Assembly: GCA_964537205.1 (NCBI GenBank)
Contig: CAZHZH010000042.1
Location: forward strand, 1 to 23,663
DNA: 23,663 nt
Reading direction: 5' to 3'
Source: Colivivens sp964537205
GTDB taxonomy: Bacteria > Bacteroidota > Bacteroidia > Bacteroidales > Bacteroidaceae
Shown here piece after piece: positions 15,269 through 23,663 of the stretch; positions within the stretch are counted from its first letter, which is position 1; every line of letters starts with the position of its first letter. A program made the position numbers and the translations under genes. The notes beneath the pieces are model-generated. The model had not been told where the DNA came from, searched no databases, and saw nothing but the letters and a program-made list of their open reading frames with translations.

Positions 15269-16936
15269 ATGATAAAGTCTTTACATATTGAACATTATGC
15301 ACTGATTGATCGTTTGGACATCGACTTGCACCCGGGCTTTTCCGTCATCACGGGCGAAACCGGTGCAGGAAAGTCAATCATATTAGGGGCAATCGGATTG
15401 CTGCTTGGAGAAAGGGCCGATACAAAATCAATCAAAGCAGGCGAAAAGCGCTGCCTTATTGAAGCGGTGTTTGATCTGTCAAACTATAATATAGCATCAT
15501 TCTTTAATGATAATGACTTAGACTTTGAAGATGACGGATCATGCATTATACGGCGCGAAATCACAACCGCGGGCAAAAGCCGCGCGTTCATTAATGACAC
15601 ACCCGTAAACTTGTCCCTCTTGAAGGAAATAGGGAGTAAACTTGTAGACATACACTCACAACATCAGAATTTATTCCTTGGCAAAGAAGATTTCCAGTTA
15701 AACATTCTTGATATTCTGTCTAAAGACTCTGATGAATTAGGCGTATATAAGAACTCATATAAGAAATATAAAGATATATGCCGAGAATTGGATGAGGCGG
15801 TTGAACTATCAAAACACAGTCATGATGAAGAAGATTACATCAAATTCCAAGTCAAGCAACTGACCGATGCAAACTTGCGGGAAGGAGAGCAGGCGGAACT
15901 TGAAGAAGAACAAGCTCTGCTGAGCCATACAGAAGAAATCAAGCAAACGTTGTACTCTGTACAGACTATGCTGACTTCAGATGAAGGAAACGACACTTTG
16001 CAAAAGGTGAAACAATGTGGATCATCTTTGCAGGGCATAGCCAAAATCTTTCCACATGTTGACGAAATGGCGAAACGTCTTGAAAGTTGTTTCATAGAAT
16101 TGAAGGACATTTCAGATGAGCTGGAGAATAAAATCGATGAAATCGAATATGACCCACAACGACTTGAACAAGTTAACGATCGCCTGGACACCATATACAG
16201 TTTGGAAAAAAGATATCACGTGGACACAGTTGAACAACTTATGTCGTTGCATAAAGATCTGGAGTCCAAACTATCCATGATTGATAACAGCGAGGAACAT
16301 ATAGAAGCACTACGCAAAAAAAAATCCGAAGCCTTCGAAACACTCATTCTTCACGCCAAGGAATTAAGCGGACTCCGCACTGCCGCAGGTGAGAACCTTG
16401 AAGTCAATATTGTCCGGTTGCTGTCAACACTCGGAATGCCAAATGTGAGGTTCAAGGTCGAATTATCTGCTAAGGCAGAACCAGACAGCTACGGACAAGA
16501 CAAAGTCGCGTTTATGTTTTCAGCTAATAAAAACGTACCTCTTCAACCTCTTTCTCAAATTGCATCAGGCGGTGAAATTGCGCGTGTAATGTTGTGCCTG
16601 AAGGCATTAATCGCTGACGCAGTGCAATTGCCAACCATCATATTCGACGAGATTGATGCAGGTGTATCAGGAAGTATCGCAGAGAAAATGGCCCTAATTA
16701 TGAGCATGATGGGAAGCGAGGGAAGACAAATCATCAGTATAACCCATCTGCCACAAATTGCCGCATTAGGTGAGTACCACTATAAAGTGTATAAAGACGA
16801 AGGATTGTTTGGTGTGTCTACACATATAATTGAACTAACGCAGTCGCAGAGAATAGAAGAAATTGCCCACATGCTTAGTGGGGCAAATCTCACTGAGGCT
16901 GCAATCAACAATGCACGTGAATTATTGAAATTATGA
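15269..16936 (+). CDS. recN: DNA repair protein RecN
   Basis: RecN is an SMC-like ATPase that acts early in repair of DNA double-strand breaks by recombination. The 555-residue length is normal. Walker A GETGAGKS is at 29-36 and is followed by the typical LLLGERAD. The Q-loop motif DIHSQHQNLFL lies near 127-137. Coiled-coil arms with many Glu, Lys and Leu residues span about 150-360. The ABC signature SGGE is at 433-436 and Walker B IIFDEIDAGVSG is near 457-468, with D460-E461. The ATG at 15269 gives the standard N-terminus. The stop overlaps the start of the next gene by four bases (ATGA), so translation of the two is probably coupled. Confidence 0.97.
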   Translation: MIKSLHIEHYALIDRLDIDLHPGFSVITGETGAGKSIILGAIGLLLGERADTKSIKAGEKRCLIEAVFDLSNYNIASFFNDNDLDFEDDGSCIIRREITTAGKSRAFINDTPVNLSLLKEIGSKLVDIHSQHQNLFLGKEDFQLNILDILSKDSDELGVYKNSYKKYKDICRELDEAVELSKHSHDEEDYIKFQVKQLTDANLREGEQAELEEEQALLSHTEEIKQTLYSVQTMLTSDEGNDTLQKVKQCGSSLQGIAKIFPHVDEMAKRLESCFIELKDISDELENKIDEIEYDPQRLEQVNDRLDTIYSLEKRYHVDTVEQLMSLHKDLESKLSMIDNSEEHIEALRKKKSEAFETLILHAKELSGLRTAAGENLEVNIVRLLSTLGMPNVRFKVELSAKAEPDSYGQDKVAFMFSANKNVPLQPLSQIASGGEIARVMLCLKALIADAVQLPTIIFDEIDAGVSGSIAEKMALIMSMMGSEGRQIISITHLPQIAALGEYHYKVYKDEGLFGVSTHIIELTQSQRIEEIAHMLSGANLTEAAINNARELLKL

Positions 16937-18672
16937 TCGGAAAGAATTTGTTTGTTATATTCAAATCGAGTATTTGGGACGGTGCTATTATCCTTGCCGC
17001 CTTATGGGCTATGACGTTGTCGGTTAACGCCCAAGACGCCGCCATACCAAAATGGAGCAACAAGGTTCAAAAGAGCATCGTTTCCGTTTTAACATACGAC
17101 AAGGACGACAACCTTCTTAAGTCTGGAACAGGATTCTACATTTCCAATGACGGAATTGCCATATCTGATTATAGTTTGTTTTACGATGCATATAGTGCTA
17201 TCATCGTAGACTCAAAGGGGGAGAAAAGCAAAGTGGCACGAATACTTGGCGTTGATGATACATACTCCTTAGTCAAATTTCAAGTTAATGCATCTAAGAC
17301 ACCCGCCCTTGTCCAAGCTTCGTCAAGGGCAGAAGAAGGAGCGGTGCTATTTGCCTTGAAATACTCGAAGGAAAAACTATCCAGTTGCCCTACAGCGCGT
17401 GTAAGCGGTATCAAAGCTATTGGAACCGATGAACTTACTTATCCGTTTTATACTCTGTCATATGCGATAGACGACTCATATCTTGGAGCACCTTTATTCA
17501 ACGCTAACGGTGAATTAGTCGCAACAGTGCAACCTTCTATAGGCCTGAATGGATATGCTTTAGGGATCCAGTTTGCCAGCTCACTCAAAATTCAGGCGAT
17601 TTCATCTAAAGTGAACAATATAGCCCTCGATAAAATTCATATCCCCAAAGGACTTCCAGACACAATGGAGGAAAGCCTGGTTTATCTGTACAGAATGTCA
17701 TATTCGCTATCGAACGAGGAATATCTTGGCTTGCTGGACCTGTTTGTGTCAAAATATCCGGATAATGCGGAAGGATACTACCGACGTGCGACTCCTCTGA
17801 TTGACATGGAGAGATTTGACGATGCCAATAAAGATTTAATGCAATACTACAAACAGAGCAAGGACAAGGCGGTCGCCAACGCACGCATTGCAGATATCAT
17901 ATACACTAAATTGTTGTACCAGCCGACACCTGTGTACAGCCAATGGACATACGATGTGGCAATTGAGTATATTGACAAGGCTCTTGCTCTTTCGCCCGAT
18001 GATTCATCGTATAAATTGCTAAAGGCACGCATACTAATGTCGAAAAGGGACTTCGGTGAAGCTCTAAAGATATATGATGAATTGAACAGCGGTGCATCAC
18101 GGTCTGCCGCTACCCTTTTTGCCGCATGTTTGGCACATGAAGGGTTGGGAGATACAGCAACAATACAAATTGAACTACTCGACAGTGCTATAGCCCTGTT
18201 TCCTACACCCCTACCCACCGAAGCGGCAAATTATGTATTGCGCAGAGGTCAGTTATATGCAAGAATAGGAAAATACAGGGAAGCCGTCAGTGACTACAAT
18301 CAGTACGCATATCTCAACAGCAGCAAAGTCAACGCCTCATTCTATTACGACCGCTCACAACTCGAAGTGAAGGCCCGAATGTACCAACAAGCACTCGACG
18401 ACCTAAATAAGGCAATTCAGCTGAGTCCTCGCACTGTACTCTACTATGTAGAAAAAAGCGGCTTGTTATTACGTGTCAACGAAATAGAAGAATGCATCAC
18501 GGCTGCTGATCAAGCCATCGCGATCGCACCCGACAATGCCGACGCATACCGAATTAAGGGATATGCTCAAATTCAGAAGGGTGACACAGAAGCAGGCAAG
18601 GTCAATTTGCAAAAGGCCATAGATCTGGGCGACGAGGTATCTAAGGAAATAATGAAGGAATATGTAAAGTAA
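16933..18672 (+). CDS. exported trypsin-like (inactive) domain fused to TPR repeats
   Basis: This 579-residue protein has a signal or anchor segment (about 15-33, ending VNAQ). Residues about 40-220 align by eye with HtrA/DegP-type trypsin folds (SGTGFYISNDG, ILGVDD, APLFNANGELVA). All three catalytic positions are replaced: His by Ser81, Asp by Ser112, and the nucleophile Ser by Leu184. It should therefore not cleave peptides. Residues about 245-579 form TPR-like repeats, clearest in the last 200 residues. The likely role is a periplasmic scaffold or binding protein; no partner is known. It overlaps recN by four bases and lies 12 bases before cysE, although neither neighbour works in the periplasm. 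The placement may only reflect a conserved transcript. Confidence 0.8.
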   Translation: MIGKNLFVIFKSSIWDGAIILAALWAMTLSVNAQDAAIPKWSNKVQKSIVSVLTYDKDDNLLKSGTGFYISNDGIAISDYSLFYDAYSAIIVDSKGEKSKVARILGVDDTYSLVKFQVNASKTPALVQASSRAEEGAVLFALKYSKEKLSSCPTARVSGIKAIGTDELTYPFYTLSYAIDDSYLGAPLFNANGELVATVQPSIGLNGYALGIQFASSLKIQAISSKVNNIALDKIHIPKGLPDTMEESLVYLYRMSYSLSNEEYLGLLDLFVSKYPDNAEGYYRRATPLIDMERFDDANKDLMQYYKQSKDKAVANARIADIIYTKLLYQPTPVYSQWTYDVAIEYIDKALALSPDDSSYKLLKARILMSKRDFGEALKIYDELNSGASRSAATLFAACLAHEGLGDTATIQIELLDSAIALFPTPLPTEAANYVLRRGQLYARIGKYREAVSDYNQYAYLNSSKVNASFYYDRSQLEVKARMYQQALDDLNKAIQLSPRTVLYYVEKSGLLLRVNEIEECITAADQAIAIAPDNADAYRIKGYAQIQKGDTEAGKVNLQKAIDLGDEVSKEIMKEYVK

Positions 18673-18684
18673 GTTCTGAACGAT

Positions 18685-19401
18685 ATGAACTATGCAAAGT
18701 TGATAGCCACATCAAAGGAAATCGCGGAATTGTCAAGGTCTGTGCTGTTTCCTGATTATTTTGGTGATTACACTCTAAGTATAGAGGAAAAGACATGCAG
18801 ACTACTTAACCTTCTTGAACCACAATTGTTGTCTCATGAGGGAGCGAAGAAATTTATCAGTGCAATACCTTCTATACAAGAAAGTTTACAAACAGATGTC
18901 ATCGCCGCTTACAACGGAGACCCTGCAGCGACGAACTATGAAGAAGTCATTTGTTGCTATCCAGTTATAAAAGTACTCATGAACTATAGGATAGCGCACG
19001 AATTGTTACTTATGGGAGTACAGTTCGTCCCACGCATTCTTACGGAAATGGCACACTCGGAAACTGGTATTGACATACATCCAGGAGCGACAATAGGCGA
19101 TTACTTCACTATTGACCATGGCACCGGCGTGGTCATAGGCGAAACATGCATCATTGGAAATAATGTAAAGTTATATCAAGGCGTGACACTTGGAGCCAAA
19201 AGTTTTCCACTTGACCCCAATGGCAACCCCATCAAAGGCATACCCCGCCATCCAATACTTGAAGATGATGTGATAGTTTATTCAAATTCCAGCATTCTTG
19301 GCAGAGTGACAATAGGGCGCGGTGCCGTCATAGGAGGCAATGTGTGGATAACACACGATGTTCCGGCGGGAGCAAAAATAATGCAGTATAAAAAACAATA
19401 A
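18685..19401 (+). CDS. cysE: serine O-acetyltransferase
   Basis: The enzyme transfers acetyl from acetyl-CoA to L-serine, the first step of cysteine synthesis. The 238 residues include an N-terminal helical domain (about 1-120) and a left-handed beta-helix of hexapeptide repeats (about 125-235). The catalytic pair fits D130 in GIDIHP and H145 in IDHGTG, 15 residues apart as in E. coli CysE. The motifs VIGET and YQGVTLGAKSF are typical. The chain ends directly after the helix (AGAKIMQYKKQ), without the longer tail and terminal Ile that bind the CysK active site and help feedback control in E. coli. It is 15 bases before the methyltransferase gene. Confidence 0.93.
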   Translation: MNYAKLIATSKEIAELSRSVLFPDYFGDYTLSIEEKTCRLLNLLEPQLLSHEGAKKFISAIPSIQESLQTDVIAAYNGDPAATNYEEVICCYPVIKVLMNYRIAHELLLMGVQFVPRILTEMAHSETGIDIHPGATIGDYFTIDHGTGVVIGETCIIGNNVKLYQGVTLGAKSFPLDPNGNPIKGIPRHPILEDDVIVYSNSSILGRVTIGRGAVIGGNVWITHDVPAGAKIMQYKKQ

Positions 19402-19415
19402 GCAATTATATATAA

Positions 19416-21149
19416 ATGAAACGTAAGCTGATAGCCAAAACGTTTGCAGGGCTGGAGGATGTCCTGGTTAACGAACTTGAACAACTTGGAGCAGAGGATA
19501 TAGAAAAAGGCGTAAGAATGGTATCGTTCTTTGGAGACAAATCGATGTTGTATCGCGCTAATTTCTGCCTGCGCACAGCAGTCCGTATTCTTATGCCGAT
19601 CATAGAGTTTAAAGCTGATGACGCCGATGAAGTGTATAACAAAGTGAGGCAAATAGAATGGACAGACTACATGGATGCCGACTCTACCTTTATTGTTGAT
19701 GCCGTGGTCTTTTCCGAAGAATTCCGGCACTCACGCTTTGCGGCATATCGCGTAAAAGACGCCATTGCAGACTATTTTCGTGAAAAAGCAGGAAAACGGC
19801 CAAACGTAAGCATATCCAATCCGGACATTCGTATCAACCTCCATATTGCAGAGAATGACGTGACTATATCACTCGATAGTTCAGGAGAAAGCCTGCATCG
19901 CAGGGGCTACCGCGTCGCAACTGTTACCGCACCTCTAAACGAAGTATTGGCAGCTGGCATGATTATGCTCACTGGATGGCATGGAGAGTGTGATTTGATT
20001 GATCCGATGTGCGGTTCGGGAACAATTCTTATTGAAGCGGCATTAATTGCACGCAACATATATCCAGGTGTGTTTCGCCAAGAATTTGCGTTTGAACGTT
20101 GGAAGGATTTTGACAAAGACTTGTTCGAGGCAATATACAATGACGATTCCGCTGAACGTGAGTTTAATCACAAGATATATGGCTACGACATAAATCGCAG
20201 AGTGGTGACGGTTGCACAAGAGAATATTAAGTCTGCCGGAGTGTGCGACTGTGTCGAAGTGGCACAAAAGGACATACGAGACTTTGAGCAACCATCCGAC
20301 AAAGCGCTGATGATCACAAATCCACCTTACGGCGAACGTATTACAACCGATGACATACTTGGTTTATATCGTGAGATTGGCAGTGTCCTCAAGTGTTCAT
20401 TTGTCGGTAATGACGCATGGATAATAAGCTATCACGAAGAGTGCTTTGCGGAAATTGGGTTCCGGCCTTCGACCCGCATCATACTATATAATGGCGATCT
20501 TGAATGTGAGTTCCGGAAATATCAGATTTTCGAGGGAAAACTGAGCGACCGGAGAAGCGAGGGACTTGACATAAAAAGTGCTGACGACCGTCGTCGCAAT
20601 ATGCAATTCAAAGGGCGCAGGCATACGGAGGAGCATTCAGAAAGCATTGATACTGATACAAATGAAAATATATATAGTAACATACCACAACTGAACCGGC
20701 ACAATTTCAAATGGGGCGATCGTGACAATGATTTTGTTGGAGAAGACGATACACATTATTTTAAGGTCAAACTCAACTCAAGATCATACGAGCGGAACGC
20801 ACAAGATGGCACCGAACGACCATATCGACCTCGTCGCAACAATGATGAAGACTTTCAACAGCGTAGATCTGATTATTCGGAGCATAGAACAAGAGAACGC
20901 AGCAGTTTCGCAGGCAAAGATCAAGACACCGGTGGAACGCGCACCAACAGACGTTTCGAAAGGGACCAGCACGCACGTGACAGGTTCGGTGCAGGATCTC
21001 ACTCAGAAAAACGGTTCAGCAGAAACTCACATCCGAGTGACAAGCCAAGGGGCTCATACGGGAAACGAGGCGATATGCGAACAAATGAGAGAAAAAGTCC
21101 ACGATTCAGCTTCGACAAAGACGGAAGGCCAATTAAGAAAAAGGAGTGA
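19416..21149 (+). CDS. rlmL: RlmL-like THUMP-domain 23S rRNA guanine-N2 methyltransferase
   Basis: This cytoplasmic SAM-dependent RNA methyltransferase has a ferredoxin-like/THUMP N-terminus (about 1-155) and a Rossmann methyltransferase domain (about 160-372). The SAM motif DPMCGSGT is at 196-203 and the catalytic NPPYGER at 302-308, the pattern of N2-guanine methyltransferases. By family, the target is expected to be G2445 (E. coli numbering) of 23S rRNA. The RlmK half found in the E. coli fusion is absent. Instead, about 200 C-terminal residues (373-577) are charged and low in complexity, rich in Arg, Asp, Ser, Asn and His, and probably disordered; they may bind RNA. Bacteroidetes homologues usually end not far after the catalytic domain, so the tail length is notable. 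The exact rRNA target is inferred from the family. Confidence 0.88.
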   Translation: MKRKLIAKTFAGLEDVLVNELEQLGAEDIEKGVRMVSFFGDKSMLYRANFCLRTAVRILMPIIEFKADDADEVYNKVRQIEWTDYMDADSTFIVDAVVFSEEFRHSRFAAYRVKDAIADYFREKAGKRPNVSISNPDIRINLHIAENDVTISLDSSGESLHRRGYRVATVTAPLNEVLAAGMIMLTGWHGECDLIDPMCGSGTILIEAALIARNIYPGVFRQEFAFERWKDFDKDLFEAIYNDDSAEREFNHKIYGYDINRRVVTVAQENIKSAGVCDCVEVAQKDIRDFEQPSDKALMITNPPYGERITTDDILGLYREIGSVLKCSFVGNDAWIISYHEECFAEIGFRPSTRIILYNGDLECEFRKYQIFEGKLSDRRSEGLDIKSADDRRRNMQFKGRRHTEEHSESIDTDTNENIYSNIPQLNRHNFKWGDRDNDFVGEDDTHYFKVKLNSRSYERNAQDGTERPYRPRRNNDEDFQQRRSDYSEHRTRERSSFAGKDQDTGGTRTNRRFERDQHARDRFGAGSHSEKRFSRNSHPSDKPRGSYGKRGDMRTNERKSPRFSFDKDGRPIKKKE

Positions 21150-21218
21150 TTAACCATCAGTTATCATTGCTTCATCATCGTTATAAGATTATCATTATAA
21201 TATATAAATGCAATAGCC

Positions 21219-21641
21219 ATGTGGAAATATTACGCTTTATTATCCGCACTCTTTGCCGCTCTAACGGCAATCTTTGCTAAAATCGGTGTGAAGGATATAA
21301 ACTCAGACCTTGCCACCGCTATCCGGACTACAGTTATTCTATTTATAACCTGGGGAATAGCGTTCGTCAGTGTACCTGCGACCACGACCGCGATTAAGAA
21401 CATTCCAAGTCATACCTGGCTGTTCTTAATATTGTCGGGTTGCGCAACCGGTCTTTCATGGCTGTTCTATTTCAAGGCGTTGCAACTCGGTAACGCCTCT
21501 CGTGTAGCCCCAATAGACAAACTGAGCGTTGTGATTACCATACTTCTCTCGTTCATCATTTTAAAAGAACCCGTAAGTCTGAAAGTCATAATAGGTGCGA
21601 CACTTATCACTTTGGGAAGCATCTGCATGTTGATAAAATAG
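21219..21641 (+). CDS. half-size EamA/DMT family transporter
   Basis: This 140-residue inner-membrane protein has five predicted helices and the pattern of one EamA repeat (N-terminal YYALLSALFAALTAIFAKIG, C-terminal LKVIIGATLITLGSICMLIK). Full DMT transporters have two such repeats in about 290-300 residues, so this one must pair with itself. Single-repeat members of this type are known in many bacteria; the substrate is unknown. It starts 69 bases after the methyltransferase stop. I see no clear TAnnTTTG element in the gap, so read-through from upstream is possible. Confidence 0.88.
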   Translation: MWKYYALLSALFAALTAIFAKIGVKDINSDLATAIRTTVILFITWGIAFVSVPATTTAIKNIPSHTWLFLILSGCATGLSWLFYFKALQLGNASRVAPIDKLSVVITILLSFIILKEPVSLKVIIGATLITLGSICMLIK

Positions 21642-21655
21642 GAATTAAAATTCCT
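21640..21655 (-). terminator. short hairpin between convergent genes
   Basis: AGGAATT and AATTCCT are exact 7-base arms around a two-base centre, overlapping the stop of the EamA gene. Read on the minus strand, the hairpin is followed by the T-rich ATTTTATC, as expected for the end of the two-component gene that stops at 21675. The stem is A/T-rich and weak. Confidence 0.35.
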
Positions 21656-21674
21656 CTAACTGCGGCCAATTAGC

Positions 21675-23663
21675 CTATTCCAGCAGTTTCTGCAGAGTTT
21701 CATCGTCCATGTTCTCTGAATAATATGCAATAAACTCCTTTGGAGTCATTCCAAAGTACTCATGGAACGTGTTACTGAAATGTGAATGCGACGAGAAGCC
21801 TACACTATACGCCACTTCTGATATATTCACGTTGTTGTTAACCAAAAGATAGGCGGCCTGCTTCAGCCTATATGAGCGTATGAAGCTGTTGGGTGCTATT
21901 CCATAACGTTCTTTCATTTTCCTGTTCAAGTGTACACGGCTTACACCGACCTCGTTTGCCAATTCAGTCACTCCGAAATTAGAATCGTCCAGATTCTTTT
22001 TTAATGCCTCGTTTATCCTCTCGAATAGCTGATAGTCAACACTGTCTATCTTAACCGCTGTATAGTCGAACCCTACTTCGGTACGGCGCATGCGTCCGAT
22101 TATTCGTTCGCATACACGTATGCCCTGGGCGATTGCTCCCTTCAACATAAGCATGTTGAATGGTTTGCTAAGGAAGTGGTCGACATCAAGGTTAAGGCTG
22201 TGGATTTGCGCACGGTCGCTGCTCTCGCTCGTGAGCATTATAATAGGCAAATTGTTAGTCTCCGGATTGGATTTAATACGCTTGCACAACTCTATTCCGT
22301 CGCCATCCGGCATACGAATATCTGTCACTACAGCGTCAGGACGTTGCGTAAGAATCTGTTTCCATGCAGGATTTCCTCCATAGGCGACAAGCACATTATA
22401 CGAATCCTGCAATTGATCTTTAATGTATTGGCATAACGCCTTATCATCATCTACAACCAGAATCGTCCGTTTTTTCTTTTCTGTACCCTCTTCTTTGTCT
22501 GGCACTTCTATATCTGCAAACAAATTATTGTCGTCTTCTGCTTGCTTTTTTTCTTCTACGCGTGGCAAAAGTTCTTCTTCTGTAAGGTGACCGCTACCTA
22601 AAGGAAACTCCATAATGAACTCTACTCCGTCCGGATCGACATTGCGCACATCTATTGTCCCATGGTGAAGGTTGACCAGCTCCGTTACAAGGTTAAGCCC
22701 GATTCCTGATCCTGCCTTGTCCGACGTACTATTGTTAGCCTGATAGAACCGTTCGAAGATATGCGGCAAGTCATTTGGCGCTATATATGAACCACTATTA
22801 TATACGCGGATTTCAAACAAATCCTTTGAATTTTTCAGGATGCACCGTGTGCGTATAAGTATTTTACCATCTTTAGGCGTGAACTTGAACGCATTTGACA
22901 ATAGATTAACTAAAATCTTCTCGAAATGAACCTTGTCCAACCATATAGAAACATGCTGATTGGCGTGTTCAATGGTAAAAGTTATCCGTTTTGTCGTAGC
23001 GTACCCTGCAAACGATTGGAATATAGTATCGGAATATTGCAGGAAGTCAACTTCTGAGAAATGCAGATGGAATTGTCCGCTGTCTATCTTACGTATATCC
23101 GTAATCTGTTTCACTATGTTGAGCAACCGCTCACAATTACGCTCCATGAGGCGGTAGAGACTAACCCTGTTCTCACTCTCCTTTGACATCTCGCCATCGG
23201 TTTCCTCAGCGCTCATAAGCTGGCGAAGAGGCGACACTATCATAGTAAGAGGAGAACGCAGTTCATGGGCAATATTGGTGAACATACGCAACTTGGCCTC
23301 TTTCAACTGCTCGTTTTGACGAGCTTTACTGAGCAGCCTTTTCTGCCTCTGCCGCTGTTGGTACACATTATATATATAATATAGAATTAATACCAGAATC
23401 AATATATATACAATCCACGCCCACCAAGACGCATACCATGGATAAGCCACATGCACCTCGATACTTTTCTCTATGGCATTCTCTTTGTCGTTTTCATAAT
23501 ACGCTCTTATCCGTAAGGTATATGTGCCAGAAGGCAAGGTTGAATAATAACCTTCTGTGGCAGATTGGATTGTATGCCAAGCATTATCGTATCCATCGAG
23601 TATGTACTCGTAAAAAATACGGTTCGGGGAGGAGAAATCAGGAACGCCAAACGTAAAAGCCAG
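21675..23663 (-). CDS. hybrid two-component system sensor/regulator (N-terminus outside the window)
   Basis: The frame stays open to the window edge, so 662 C-terminal residues are visible; an internal TTG at 23537 is not the true start. Numbering from the edge, the end of a periplasmic Y_Y_Y domain is at about 1-72, a membrane helix at about 80-100, and a HisKA domain at about 120-195 with H133 in NIAHELRSP. The ATPase domain (about 240-355) has its N box around N257 and GSGIGL at 318-323. A receiver (about 400-520) has D448 and K500, and an AraC-type DNA-binding domain ends the chain. In Bacteroidetes such proteins sense glycan fragments with a large N-terminal beta-propeller and switch on nearby polysaccharide-utilisation genes. 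The targets probably lie beyond the window's right edge. The G1 box of the ATPase reads NSGSYIAPNDLPHIF, which is unlike the usual DxGxGI. Confidence 0.95.
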   Translation of the reverse strand: MAFTFGVPDFSSPNRIFYEYILDGYDNAWHTIQSATEGYYSTLPSGTYTLRIRAYYENDKENAIEKSIEVHVAYPWYASWWAWIVYILILVLILYYIYNVYQQRQRQKRLLSKARQNEQLKEAKLRMFTNIAHELRSPLTMIVSPLRQLMSAEETDGEMSKESENRVSLYRLMERNCERLLNIVKQITDIRKIDSGQFHLHFSEVDFLQYSDTIFQSFAGYATTKRITFTIEHANQHVSIWLDKVHFEKILVNLLSNAFKFTPKDGKILIRTRCILKNSKDLFEIRVYNSGSYIAPNDLPHIFERFYQANNSTSDKAGSGIGLNLVTELVNLHHGTIDVRNVDPDGVEFIMEFPLGSGHLTEEELLPRVEEKKQAEDDNNLFADIEVPDKEEGTEKKKRTILVVDDDKALCQYIKDQLQDSYNVLVAYGGNPAWKQILTQRPDAVVTDIRMPDGDGIELCKRIKSNPETNNLPIIMLTSESSDRAQIHSLNLDVDHFLSKPFNMLMLKGAIAQGIRVCERIIGRMRRTEVGFDYTAVKIDSVDYQLFERINEALKKNLDDSNFGVTELANEVGVSRVHLNRKMKERYGIAPNSFIRSYRLKQAAYLLVNNNVNISEVAYSVGFSSHSHFSNTFHEYFGMTPKEFIAYYSENMDDETLQKLLE

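Noticed and set aside
19278..19730. 150-codon minus-strand frame across the cysE/rlmL junction
   Set aside because: Antisense to two well-supported genes, with no domain or promoter.
20722..21153. 143-codon frame on the plus strand inside the methyltransferase tail
   Set aside because: It is an out-of-frame reading of the repetitive Arg/Asp-rich tail, has no recognisable domain and lacks its own start context.
1..23663. CRISPR array, insertion sequence, prophage or tRNA gene
   Set aside because: I saw no regularly spaced repeats, transposase or integrase, terminal inverted repeats or cloverleaf candidate.

Overview
The window reads as chromosomal DNA of a gut- or rumen-type Bacteroidales bacterium (a relative of Prevotella, Muribaculaceae or Bacteroides; the genus cannot be fixed by eye). 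Four things point there: a hybrid two-component system, the families DUF4861, DUF4838 and DUF4294, promoter elements of the Bacteroidetes TAnnTTTG type, and weak or absent Shine-Dalgarno sequences.

Layout. Positions 1-525 are non-coding and end in the promoter of rnr. rnr (RNase R, 526-2715) is followed after one base by a secreted DUF4861 protein (2717-3988). A near-perfect -33/-7 promoter at 4085-4115 then starts a seven-gene, same-strand block (4154-14252). In order, its products are a stand-alone receiver, a membrane-anchored HEAT-like protein, a processive GT2 synthase, a 994-residue TPR/YaiO-type outer-membrane barrel, a DUF4838 lipoprotein, a DUF1573-OmpA protein and a secreted CotH-like kinase with a C-terminal dockerin. 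I read this as a synthase-dependent exopolysaccharide assembly and export machine, similar in plan to Pga but with different control and surface parts. It is the best candidate here for an undescribed system.

Next come a DUF4294 protein (14420-15067) and a housekeeping run: recN, a TPR protein fused to a trypsin-like domain that has lost its catalytic triad, cysE, and an RlmL-like 23S rRNA methyltransferase with a long charged tail. The last four are tightly packed and probably co-transcribed. A half-size EamA transporter follows. On the opposite strand the window ends inside a hybrid two-component system (21675-23663), whose N-terminal sensor half lies outside.

How the main block may work (inference): the GT2 protein polymerises and translocates a glycan across the inner membrane. 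The TPR barrel carries it through the periplasm and outer membrane, the DUF4838 protein trims or binds it, and the OmpA protein ties the complex to peptidoglycan. The receiver, possibly through the HEAT protein, switches synthesis, and the CotH-dockerin protein acts at or outside the surface. The sequence does not show the sugar, the partner histidine kinase or the dockerin's partner.
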